Source: Bacteroidetes bacterium UBA4414
Lineage (GTDB): Bacteria > Bacteroidota > Bacteroidia > Chitinophagales > Chitinophagaceae
Reading direction: 5' to 3'
DNA length: 64,000 bases
NCBI GenBank assembly: GCA_002389765.1
Contig: DGQM01000024.1
Location: 140,411 to 204,410, forward strand
Part shown: positions 57,034 through 64,000 of the stretch, piece by piece
Layout: each line of letters opens with the position of its first letter
How positions within the stretch are numbered: position 1 is the first letter of the stretch
The notes under the pieces: generated by a model
What the model saw: only the letters and a program-made list of their open reading frames with translations
The model's database searches: none
Told to the model about the DNA's origin: nothing
Translations under genes and position numbers: made by a program

Positions 57034-59010
57034 TCGTAGCACTACTATTTTATAAACTGATTCGTTGTTGACAGTAACAAAGTGCAACGTGTATTCTCCG
57101 CTTGCCAGATACGCTTTGAGGTTGAGCGTTGTATTAATCTGATGATTGATTACCGTAAGCGTTGTGGTGTGTACCAGCCGCCCGAGTGAGTTGAAAATAT
57201 TGAGTGCAATATTGTCGTTTGCTGCATAGTTGCATTTGATTAAGAAACTACCATCATTAGGGCTGGGGTATATGGTGAATTTATCGGTAGTTTCTTTTGT
57301 ATACACATCTACACTCAGTGTGTTGCTATTGATGCAACCATTGAGTATAGCCATAATTGTATAAGGCCCTTTATTGTCCAACGCAGCATTGTTGATAATG
57401 CCATTAGCAGCAGATAAAGAAAAGCTCGCCGGGCCTTTCCATGTATAGCTTACACCCGATTGACTGTTGTTGAGGCTCAGCACAATATCCTCACCAATTA
57501 ATACAGGGCTGTTGCTGCTTATTTCAGGTAATAGTGGTTTGGGTTTTATGCTGATATTGGCGGTGTCGTATTGTGTACAATTATTCAGAATGGCAGTGAT
57601 GGTGTATCTGCCGGCGTTGTTTGTTGCGGTATTGGGTAATGTTGCAGTGGTATTGTTGTTTACATATCCGTTAGGCCCTGTCCATGTGTAGGTAGTACCT
57701 GCTGCGGTATTTGATACAGCTAGTTTTAAAGAATCTCCTTCACAAATATTGTTGTTGAAAGTAGCAATCGGTTTTGCAGGTAGCGGGTTTACTATTATCG
57801 TAATGCTATCCTTCGATACACAACCATAGTTATTGGCAGTAACAATGTATTTACCCGCGTTTATTTGCGCTACGTTATTAATGGTAGCTGTTTGAGTGCT
57901 TGCATTGAAGCTATTTGGCCCCAACCATGTATACATAGTACCAACAGGATAAAAGCCTGTACTGAGATTGAGTGTTGCGGTTTCGCAAACAGGGTTGTTG
58001 GCTTGCAGTTTCATACTGTCTGCCAACACGCCTATTACAATATCCCTGCCATTGTCTGCAGACGTAATGGGTTGATTGCTGGCAACGATGCGTATTCGGT
58101 ATTTATTACCAGGTGTTATGATTGCGGGAATGATACAACTGATAGTGCCCGAAGTATTGGCGGTGATACTGCCAATACTTACAGGCGCATTGAAACTGCC
58201 TGTATTGTCTGATAGCTGAACGGTGAAAGTATTGGATGGAGTAAACAGTTGCGGGTAGTTGAGTTTATATGGTACAGTAAATGCTTCTTTGTTGCATAAT
58301 GTTGTATCTATATTCAGGATTTCTATTTCGTTGATGCGGCGTACTACAATATCGTCTATCAGATAATAAGCACTGTTGTCTATGGTGCCGTTGCCATGAT
58401 TCGTAGCTACCTGAAAAGCCGACGTAGCATTGCCATAACCACCAATTACAAGATTGTCGTAAGCAGAATCTGCTGTGAAAGTGTCGGTGAGTCTTACCCA
58501 TAAAGTGGTATCGGTTACAGCGCCGTATTTACGATAGTCTATTTGTGGTAATTGGGGTATAAAAGAAACATTGCCCGATATGGTAGCCGATGGTCCGTTG
58601 TCATAAAACCATACGCCCAAATTATTGGAATAGTAACCGCTATTATTGGCAAGCGATACAGACATAGACACCTCATATTTAGCGCCTTTTACCATAGGCG
58701 TCATAGCGCCGGCAATATACTCTCTGTAGTAAGTGTTGCCCGCACTATAAGTGATACAACCCATGTAAGCTGTACCTTGTGCAGCAGCCTGATAGCCTGC
58801 CCAATTAGCGGGTGTTGCTACGGGTACTGTGGTGCAGTTGAAGTAATCGGAAGTGCCATCGTGATACATACGCCATCCGTTACTGTAGCTTATCTGGGCA
58901 AGGTTATTGGGGCAAGACGTATAAGCCTCGAAGCTGCCGTTTGTAACGAGGTTCTGTGCATTGGCAACGCCGCAAAACAGCAAAAACAGGAAGCCAAAGA
59001 GCTTGTGCAT
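57031..59010 (-). CDS. Large secreted protein with Ig-like repeats and T9SS sorting domain
   Basis: A 659-residue protein with signal MHKLFGFLFLLFCGVANA. An N-terminal domain of about 200 residues follows (NLVTNGSFEAYTSCPNNLAQISYSNGWRMYHDG), typical of surface proteins in this phylum. Then come three Ig-like modules of about 85 residues each (ending at about residues 400, 485 and 570), each with TYTWxGPxxF and a NxGKY/NAGRY-type turn: MYTWLGPNSF, TYTWTGPNGY and SYTWKGPASF. The C-terminal T9SS type A domain starts FTIYPSPNDGSFLI. It is exported to the cell surface; an adhesin-like role is likely, but no ligand is known. Confidence 0.82.
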   Translation of the reverse strand: MHKLFGFLFLLFCGVANAQNLVTNGSFEAYTSCPNNLAQISYSNGWRMYHDGTSDYFNCTTVPVATPANWAGYQAAAQGTAYMGCITYSAGNTYYREYIAGAMTPMVKGAKYEVSMSVSLANNSGYYSNNLGVWFYDNGPSATISGNVSFIPQLPQIDYRKYGAVTDTTLWVRLTDTFTADSAYDNLVIGGYGNATSAFQVATNHGNGTIDNSAYYLIDDIVVRRINEIEILNIDTTLCNKEAFTVPYKLNYPQLFTPSNTFTVQLSDNTGSFNAPVSIGSITANTSGTISCIIPAIITPGNKYRIRIVASNQPITSADNGRDIVIGVLADSMKLQANNPVCETATLNLSTGFYPVGTMYTWLGPNSFNASTQTATINNVAQINAGKYIVTANNYGCVSKDSITIIVNPLPAKPIATFNNNICEGDSLKLAVSNTAAGTTYTWTGPNGYVNNNTTATLPNTATNNAGRYTITAILNNCTQYDTANISIKPKPLLPEISSNSPVLIGEDIVLSLNNSQSGVSYTWKGPASFSLSAANGIINNAALDNKGPYTIMAILNGCINSNTLSVDVYTKETTDKFTIYPSPNDGSFLIKCNYAANDNIALNIFNSLGRLVHTTTLTVINHQINTTLNLKAYLASGEYTLHFVTVNNESVYKIVVLR

Positions 59011-59342
59011 GTAGATTATCGGGTGGATATTCCTTTAAAGTTAGTTTATAATCACCCTGCTGACGATTAAACAGACATTAAAATATTTAATCAAAATCAC
59101 TTTTGAATAAATGATAATCTGTTCATTCGGAATGATTAAAACAGGCGGATAATGAATTTTATACTCAATAAAGGAGGCTTTATCCGGGTGAAAACAATCA
59201 GGAAATAAGTGTTTGCCAAATTAAACGGCATCACGCAAGAGGCGATTTTAGCCTCAAATCTTTTTTCCTAAACGCGCCCTTGAAATATTAACTTTTTCAT
59301 TTCTTTAGTTATATTTACGCTAATAAGCAGCCGAAAACTGAT
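59011..59342. other. 332-bp intergenic region without a recognised gene
   Basis: The region separates the divergent Ig-like cargo and lipoprotein genes and must carry both promoters. A TATATTTA sequence at 59310-59317, 25 nt before the lipoprotein ATG, is a -7-like match. A small hairpin GAGGC/GCCTC lies at about 59239-59255 and CATTCGGAATG at about 59125 is a perfect dyad. I see no open frame with a plausible start and no RNA family. Confidence 0.5.
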
Positions 59343-60107
59343 ATGAATAAGAAGACTTTACCATTATTACTGCTGGCAGTTTTGTTTACAATTGCATATA
59401 CGTCTTGTAAAAAAGCCGATGAAGTACCTGCTGTGAAAGAGAGTGACTCCTACTTTCCGCTGGAGATTGGTAAATACGTGATATATAACGTAGACAGTAC
59501 TATCTGGGACGATACGAACTGTGTAAAGATTGTTCGTCGCTATCAGATGATGTATACGGTTGCTGATACATTTACAGATAATAAAGGTCGTGCGTCTAAG
59601 CGAATGGAAGTACGCATACGTAAAAAGGTGGAAGATGGCTGGATGCTGCAATCTACAATGTATGTTACCAACACAGGCCAGGAGCTTGAAATTTCTCATT
59701 CAGGCCAAACATTCATAAATATGGTGTACCCTGTACAAGAAAATCGCTCTTGGAAAGGTAATGCTTACATAGACACACGCGATGCAGACTATGCATTCTA
59801 TAATGATTGGACATATCGTTATGTAAACGTTGACCAGGATTTTAACGATGGTCCGGTTACATATACCCATACTGCAACTGTAATGCAGATAGACGAGAAA
59901 CAAAATGATCCTGAAACACAACCTCGCGATAATGCTGTTCGTACTTTCTCTAAAGAAGTATTCAGCAAGGGTGTAGGTATGGTGTACAGGGAGTATTATC
60001 GCTGGACATACGATGCTAACTCTAAGAGCAACACTGATATCAATAACATTGATACAAGATGTTTGAAGGGTACTGGCGTTGTTATGCGTGCGGTAGACCA
60101 TAACTAA
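59343..60107 (+). CDS. Lipoprotein of unknown function
   Basis: A 254-residue lipoprotein (MNKKTLPLLLLAVLFTIAYTSCKK, lipobox YTSC). The mature domain is beta-rich with several Tyr/Trp segments (YFPLEIGKYVIYNVDSTIWDDTNCVKIVRRYQMMYTVADTF, SWKGNAYIDTRDADYAFYNDWTYRYVNV). The phrase YFPLEIGKYVIYNVDSTIW is a repeated theme in Bacteroidota lipoproteins that lie next to subtilase or T9SS genes. The subtilase gene follows 27 nt downstream on the same strand, so they may be cotranscribed. Function is unknown. Confidence 0.72.
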   Translation: MNKKTLPLLLLAVLFTIAYTSCKKADEVPAVKESDSYFPLEIGKYVIYNVDSTIWDDTNCVKIVRRYQMMYTVADTFTDNKGRASKRMEVRIRKKVEDGWMLQSTMYVTNTGQELEISHSGQTFINMVYPVQENRSWKGNAYIDTRDADYAFYNDWTYRYVNVDQDFNDGPVTYTHTATVMQIDEKQNDPETQPRDNAVRTFSKEVFSKGVGMVYREYYRWTYDANSKSNTDINNIDTRCLKGTGVVMRAVDHN

Positions 60108-60134
60108 TCTGCTGTTTGTAATAACCTATAGCGT

Positions 60135-61793
60135 ATGCGAGGCTGGAGGCGTGTTTTGTTTGGTATAGTGTTTTTGAGTGCTTTTCATGCAAGTGCACAA
60201 ACACCCCAATACGCTTATCGCATAGGGTTTAAAGACAAGCAAGGCGCACCGGACTTAAGTAATCCACTCAATTTATTGTCTCAACGTTCGCTTAACAGGC
60301 GTACTGCACAGGGTATATCTCTGGATAGTACAGACCGCCCTGTTTCGCCCAATTATATTGCTGATATTTTCACAACCATCAGTGGTAAACTACATATTAC
60401 ATCTCGCTGGCTGAATCATATAGTTGTATTGGTAACAGATACCAGTACTATAGCCGCTGTGCGTAGCAAGCCCTATGTTACTAAAGTAGAATACGTAGGT
60501 TACTTTTTTAACGGCTTGTATAAAACAAGCGGTAACAATGGCGATACAGGTATTGCAGCTAAGACTACAGGCTCATCTGCGTATTACGGATCGACATACG
60601 ACCAGACAAAACTGGTAAATGGTGATTACCTGCACGATAGAGGGTATAAAGGGAAAGGCAAGCTGATAGCTGTTATGGATGAGGGCTTTTATGGAGTAGA
60701 TACCGGTCCGGCTTTTGATAGCCTTATGAAAAGTGGCAGGCTGCTTGATAAACGTAATTTTGTTTTTAATAATAACGACGTTTTTGCGCTTTACAACCAT
60801 GGTACGGGCTGTCTTTCTACCATTACAGGAAACTTGCCCGGCACCTATGTAGGTACTGCCCCCGAGGCAGATATTGCACTGTATGTAACAGAATATGCAG
60901 GTGTGGATATGCCATTTGAAATGGATAACATGTTGGCAGCTACAGAGCGTGCAGATAGCATTGGCGCAGATGTAATATCATCGTCTTTGGGCTATAATAC
61001 TTTTGTATCTCCGTTTACTTCTTTGGTATATGCAGATATTGATGGTAAAAGCATAATAGCAACCAGAGCTGCAAATATGGCTACTCAAAAGGGTATTTTG
61101 TTTGTGACATCGGCAGGTAATGAAGGTGGTGGTGGATGGAACTATGTACTGACACCGGGCGATGCAGACAGTGCAGCAACTGTGGGTAGCAGTACATTGA
61201 ACAAATCGGCCGTATCTACCAGTGGTAACGGGCCAAATGCAGCAGGAAGAGTAAAACCTGATGTGTGTATGCTGGGTAGTAATGTAAGTACAATGTTTAC
61301 ATCTTCAACGCCCTCATATCAAGGTGGTACTTCTTATGCAACACCACAACTGGCAGGCTGGGCAGCATGTCTGCTACAGGCAACTACTATCAATGCAACA
61401 CCATATAGAATAAGAACGGCAATAGTAAAAAGCGGGCATCTGTATGCAACCCCAACTGTGCAAATGGGACACGGGGTGCCGGATTTTGGAGTAGCTCACA
61501 ACTTGCTGAACGTTACAGACACACCCGAAGAGCAATTGACATCTGTCAACTGGATAATGGCAACACCTAATCCTGCAAAAGATATAGTTAACATTAGATT
61601 GCTCCTGTTGCAGTCGGGGAATGTTAGTATAAGCCTTATAGATGCAAGTGGCAAGTTGGTAAGTAAAAACCAATACAGCTTTAATGCAGGTAAGCAGAAC
61701 ATTCAATTGGTTATGCCATCATCTGCCGGTATATATTTACTAAAGGTGAATGCAAACGATAAACAAAAAACTATTCGCTTGCTGAAGCAGTAG
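60135..61793 (+). CDS. Secreted S8 family serine peptidase (subtilase) with T9SS domain
   Basis: A 552-residue peptidase with signal MRGWRRVLFGIVFLSAFHASA. The catalytic triad is D182 (AVMDEGF), H222 (NHGTG) and S400 (GGTSYATPQLAGW), with N329 (SAGNEGG) at the oxyanion hole. The active-site Asp motif is MDEG rather than the common DTG/DSG. A T9SS type A domain ends the protein (ATPNPAKDIVNIRLLLLQSG ... SAGIYLLKVNANDKQKTIRLLKQ). It is exported and probably degrades proteins in the surroundings. Its last 23 nt overlap the convergent methyltransferase gene. Confidence 0.92.
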   Translation: MRGWRRVLFGIVFLSAFHASAQTPQYAYRIGFKDKQGAPDLSNPLNLLSQRSLNRRTAQGISLDSTDRPVSPNYIADIFTTISGKLHITSRWLNHIVVLVTDTSTIAAVRSKPYVTKVEYVGYFFNGLYKTSGNNGDTGIAAKTTGSSAYYGSTYDQTKLVNGDYLHDRGYKGKGKLIAVMDEGFYGVDTGPAFDSLMKSGRLLDKRNFVFNNNDVFALYNHGTGCLSTITGNLPGTYVGTAPEADIALYVTEYAGVDMPFEMDNMLAATERADSIGADVISSSLGYNTFVSPFTSLVYADIDGKSIIATRAANMATQKGILFVTSAGNEGGGGWNYVLTPGDADSAATVGSSTLNKSAVSTSGNGPNAAGRVKPDVCMLGSNVSTMFTSSTPSYQGGTSYATPQLAGWAACLLQATTINATPYRIRTAIVKSGHLYATPTVQMGHGVPDFGVAHNLLNVTDTPEEQLTSVNWIMATPNPAKDIVNIRLLLLQSGNVSISLIDASGKLVSKNQYSFNAGKQNIQLVMPSSAGIYLLKVNANDKQKTIRLLKQ

Positions 61794-63012
61794 CCCTGCG
61801 TTGCAATACCGCTATAAACATGCAGTCTGCGGCAATATCACTCCCGTTAATAAGGTGCATTTCTTTTAGTTCCAAACTGTGTTTGTATTTCAGCAAATAT
61901 GCAACCACATCTTCATTCTCTTCTTTGAATACGGAACAGGTAATGTAGTATAGTGTGCCATGCGCATCCAAATGCGATACTGCGTTCATGGCAATATCTT
62001 TCTGTAGTTTACTTATCTCTTTCAGCTTTTCGGGGTTGAAGAAATATAGTTGTTCGGGTGTGCGTGCCCATGTGCCGCTACCGGTACAGGGAACATCGCA
62101 GATAATGGCATTGAATTTTTTGGTGCCCATTTTATCGGCTACGTCTTTTTTAGAAGACATATCAAGCTGAACCTGTTTGGGCAGTGGCAGGTTGTATAGT
62201 TTGAAACGTTGTGCCAGGTTGTGCAGTATAGTATTGCGTGTATCAGAAACAGTCAACTTTATTTCGGGATATTTATCGCAAAGTAATAGCGACTTGCCAC
62301 CTGCGCCGCTACAGCAATCCCACCAGTTGTTTTTGGGTTGCAACTGAAAGTAATTGCCTGTTTTTTGCGAAGAAGCGTCTTGTACTGCATAGTCTGCCTC
62401 GGGCAATAGCTTATCTATAGCGCTGCCATTTGGTAATGATATACAGTTACTCTCAAGTTGCTGATAAGGGATTTCGTTTTGAGAGAGTATATGAAGAATA
62501 GCTTCTTTATTGCGGCGAATACGTATAAACATGCGTGGCTGAGATAGCATTGTCTGTAGCCATTGATATTTATCTATGCCTTTTGAGAAACTATTGGTAT
62601 GCGGCCACATATTCTGAAAATGGAATACAGCGTTTCCTGTCAGGAAATGTTTGTATTCAGCATCAGCCTTTGTTTTTGGTGGTATTTTATAGAAGGCGTT
62701 CAGTGTGTTCAGCTTCTGTTGGCGTGTTTGTGTATCGTTCAGCTTCAGTGCTTCCGGCAGTACGAGATTAGCAATTTTGTGATTGGAGGCACATAAAAAC
62801 AAGGTGGCATGTATGCGGTCTTCGAAAGACAATGAGTTATCTATACTCCTTTCTGCACGATACCAGCAATATGTCATTTCATTCAGCAGCTTTCTATCTC
62901 TGCTGCCAAGCTTTGGGTACTGCTTGTAGTAGTTTTTAAGAAAGTGTGTAAGCGGCAGGCTGCCATCGTAGCTGCTGAGTATGGTTGCAATATGTTGGTA
63001 TATGTAGCGCAA
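61771..63012 (-). CDS. RsmB/NOP-type RNA cytosine-C5 methyltransferase, TTG start
   Basis: A 413-residue enzyme. The SAM motif I is WWDCCSGAGGKSLLLCDKYP. Motif IV contains the PC pair (DVPCTGSGTWARTPEQLYFF) and motif VI the TCS nucleophile (ITCSVFKEENEDVVAYLL), the two catalytic cysteines of the RsmB/Sun/NOL1 family. It methylates cytosine in rRNA or tRNA; the N-terminal 140 residues are an alpha-helical NusB-like RNA-binding domain. The start at 63012 is TTG; a TATTTTTA box lies a few bases upstream. It overlaps the subtilase stop on the opposite strand. Confidence 0.9.
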   Translation of the reverse strand: MRYIYQHIATILSSYDGSLPLTHFLKNYYKQYPKLGSRDRKLLNEMTYCWYRAERSIDNSLSFEDRIHATLFLCASNHKIANLVLPEALKLNDTQTRQQKLNTLNAFYKIPPKTKADAEYKHFLTGNAVFHFQNMWPHTNSFSKGIDKYQWLQTMLSQPRMFIRIRRNKEAILHILSQNEIPYQQLESNCISLPNGSAIDKLLPEADYAVQDASSQKTGNYFQLQPKNNWWDCCSGAGGKSLLLCDKYPEIKLTVSDTRNTILHNLAQRFKLYNLPLPKQVQLDMSSKKDVADKMGTKKFNAIICDVPCTGSGTWARTPEQLYFFNPEKLKEISKLQKDIAMNAVSHLDAHGTLYYITCSVFKEENEDVVAYLLKYKHSLELKEMHLINGSDIAADCMFIAVLQRRATASASE

Positions 63013-63034
63013 ATCGGGGTTAAAAATAATAAGA

Positions 63035-63061
63035 AAACCGTCAGTTTGCGACTGACGGTTT
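63035..63061 (-). terminator. Hairpin terminator
   Basis: An 11-bp stem (AAACCGTCAGT with its complement) with a 5-nt loop and a T-rich tail on the minus strand, 25 nt after the end of the cargo gene at 63087. Confidence 0.8.
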
Positions 63062-63086
63062 GCAGGAGTATTGAAACCAGGTAATA

Positions 63087-64000
63087 TTATTCTATCACAA
63101 GCTTTTGCGTAGCTATGCGAACATCTTGATTATAAAGACTTAGTATGTAGTTTCCGGCAGCCAGTTGGGTGCTGAGTGCTATCGTATTGGCAACTGGTGT
63201 GGCTTTTGTGAATACATTGCGGCCCTGCATATCTGTAATAATTATGTTATTGAAACGAGCATCCCCAGCATTAATGTTGATAAGACCGTTTGAAGGATTG
63301 GGAGATACGATGATGTTGTTGGCTTTGGTTATAGCTGTAACGGCTGTTGGGTCGTATGTCTGAAAATAAAAATAGTTTTCTACCATTGGTACAAGTTCGT
63401 AGTCGCCTGCCCCCTGATATCTGTATACTTTAATGGCTGTTAACAGGCCACCTGGGCTGTCGTAGTATCTTATTTTTCTGTGCAATGTATCTAACATTTG
63501 CCCTTGTTGGAATATCAAAGTATCAGTGAGTTTGTTGCTACTGAATATGATATCTTTTTTTTCTGTGGGTAGCCATATTGATAAGTTATTATCCCATGAA
63601 TAGGTGATGTGTGAATTGAAAAACGTATCTGTTCCGCGATAGCCAAAGCTATCGAGCTGGGTATTGATAAAAGAACTAAGAACAAAGTACAGATTTAATC
63701 GACTCACCAACCGATTCCTTGAATCGAATGACTGCCTGATGATAGATGTATGTTCCCAGATACCACTGTTGTACATGTACATATCGCAAACTGTATCGTT
63801 GCCTTTAGCATCATACTTATATACTTTTTTGCTGACTGGCGAAGAGTTTTGTACATCATAGTTGCTATCTACGGATAGCTTGCCAATACTATTGTAGGAA
63901 AGAGAACGGATATATGCGCTTGCGGGTGTACCGCTTCCAATTGTGTCTCTGCTGTTTAGTACGGTTGTTTTTCCTGCAGTATTATATGTTATGTCAGTAT
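63087..64000 (-). CDS. C-terminal part of a secreted T9SS protein (cut by window edge)
   Basis: The minus-strand frame is open from the stop at 63087 to the right edge, so about 304 residues are visible and the N-terminus is missing. The upstream part has YN/GK-type repeats (TDITYNTAGKTTVLNSRDTIG, SLSYNSIGKLSVDSNYD, KVYKYDAKGNDTVCDMYMY), similar to YD-repeat-like secreted proteins of Bacteroidota. The C-terminal T9SS type A domain begins NIIVSPNPSNGLININAG and ends LAAGNYILSLYNQDVRIATQKLVIE. It is exported to the surface; no function is assigned. Confidence 0.8.
   Translation of the reverse strand, partial: TDITYNTAGKTTVLNSRDTIGSGTPASAYIRSLSYNSIGKLSVDSNYDVQNSSPVSKKVYKYDAKGNDTVCDMYMYNSGIWEHTSIIRQSFDSRNRLVSRLNLYFVLSSFINTQLDSFGYRGTDTFFNSHITYSWDNNLSIWLPTEKKDIIFSSNKLTDTLIFQQGQMLDTLHRKIRYYDSPGGLLTAIKVYRYQGAGDYELVPMVENYFYFQTYDPTAVTAITKANNIIVSPNPSNGLININAGDARFNNIIITDMQGRNVFTKATPVANTIALSTQLAAGNYILSLYNQDVRIATQKLVIE

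Overview
The window looks like chromosomal DNA of a Bacteroidota bacterium, most likely of the Chitinophagales/Chitinophagaceae type. The evidence is the -7 promoter box TAnnTTTG in front of many genes, several secreted proteins ending in a type IX secretion (T9SS) sorting domain, and Bacteroidota-type families (GWxTD, WbqC, BshC, DUF6624, CcmE with a CxxxY motif). Composition is even, and I see no insertion sequence, prophage block, CRISPR array or integrase, so most of it reads as core chromosome with small accessory pieces between housekeeping genes.

Layout. 1-5.8 kb: an acyl-CoA dehydrogenase fragment, a ComEA-like protein, threonine aldolase, two DEAD-box helicases and a T9SS cargo protein. 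6-8.1 kb: a WYL regulator flanked by a GyrI-like and a DinB-like gene that share a 45-bp upstream element. 8.1-14.1 kb: a third DEAD-box helicase, lipoproteins, a PadR regulator coupled to a HWPG membrane protein, a TPR protein and an HxlR/VOC divergent pair. 14.1-14.4 kb: tRNA-Ser(GCU) and tRNA-Pro(UGG) behind a textbook promoter. 14.5-23.5 kb: ECF sigma factor with a barrel-type anti-sigma protein, dnaA, a 5'-nucleotidase split into two genes, nhaA, MoxR and a MazG-like protein. 23.6-34 kb: a T9SS cargo, recR, dapF, a GWxTD protein, WbqC, a polyprenol-phosphate glycosyltransferase, a DnaQ-like exonuclease, mpl, a tiny lipoprotein, an outer-membrane barrel and bshC. 34-46.5 kb: a cargo protein, AraC regulator, radC, a Gfo/Idh oxidoreductase, lipoprotein and exopolysaccharide-initiating sugar transferase, folC, tonB, a radical SAM protein, DUF1835 and a terminase-small-subunit-like orphan. 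46.6-49.4 kb: two tandem paralogous T9SS proteins. 49.5-57 kb: a membrane protein, an EGF-domain lipoprotein, ccmEF, an arginase-family hydrolase, a half-size TauE/SafE protein and asnS. 57-64 kb: a large Ig-like cargo protein, a lipoprotein, a secreted subtilase, an RsmB-like methyltransferase and a truncated cargo gene.

How it fits together. The functional groups visible are envelope and peptidoglycan metabolism (dapF, mpl, glycosyltransferases, barrel proteins, TonB), cytochrome c maturation (ccmE-ccmF), DNA replication and repair (dnaA, recR, radC, DnaQ-like), and a scatter of T9SS-exported surface proteins whose secretion machinery is not in this window. The most interesting signals are regulatory: a duplicated operator around the WYL regulator, 21-bp-spaced direct repeats of LytTR type in front of the two tandem cargo paralogs, -7 boxes that sit 4-7 nt from the start codon of at least six genes and imply leaderless mRNAs, and an octamer tandem repeat found in two separate intergenic places. 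I found no complete, clearly new multi-gene system; the PadR/HWPG pair and the two cargo paralogs with their shared repeats are the best candidates for something undescribed.
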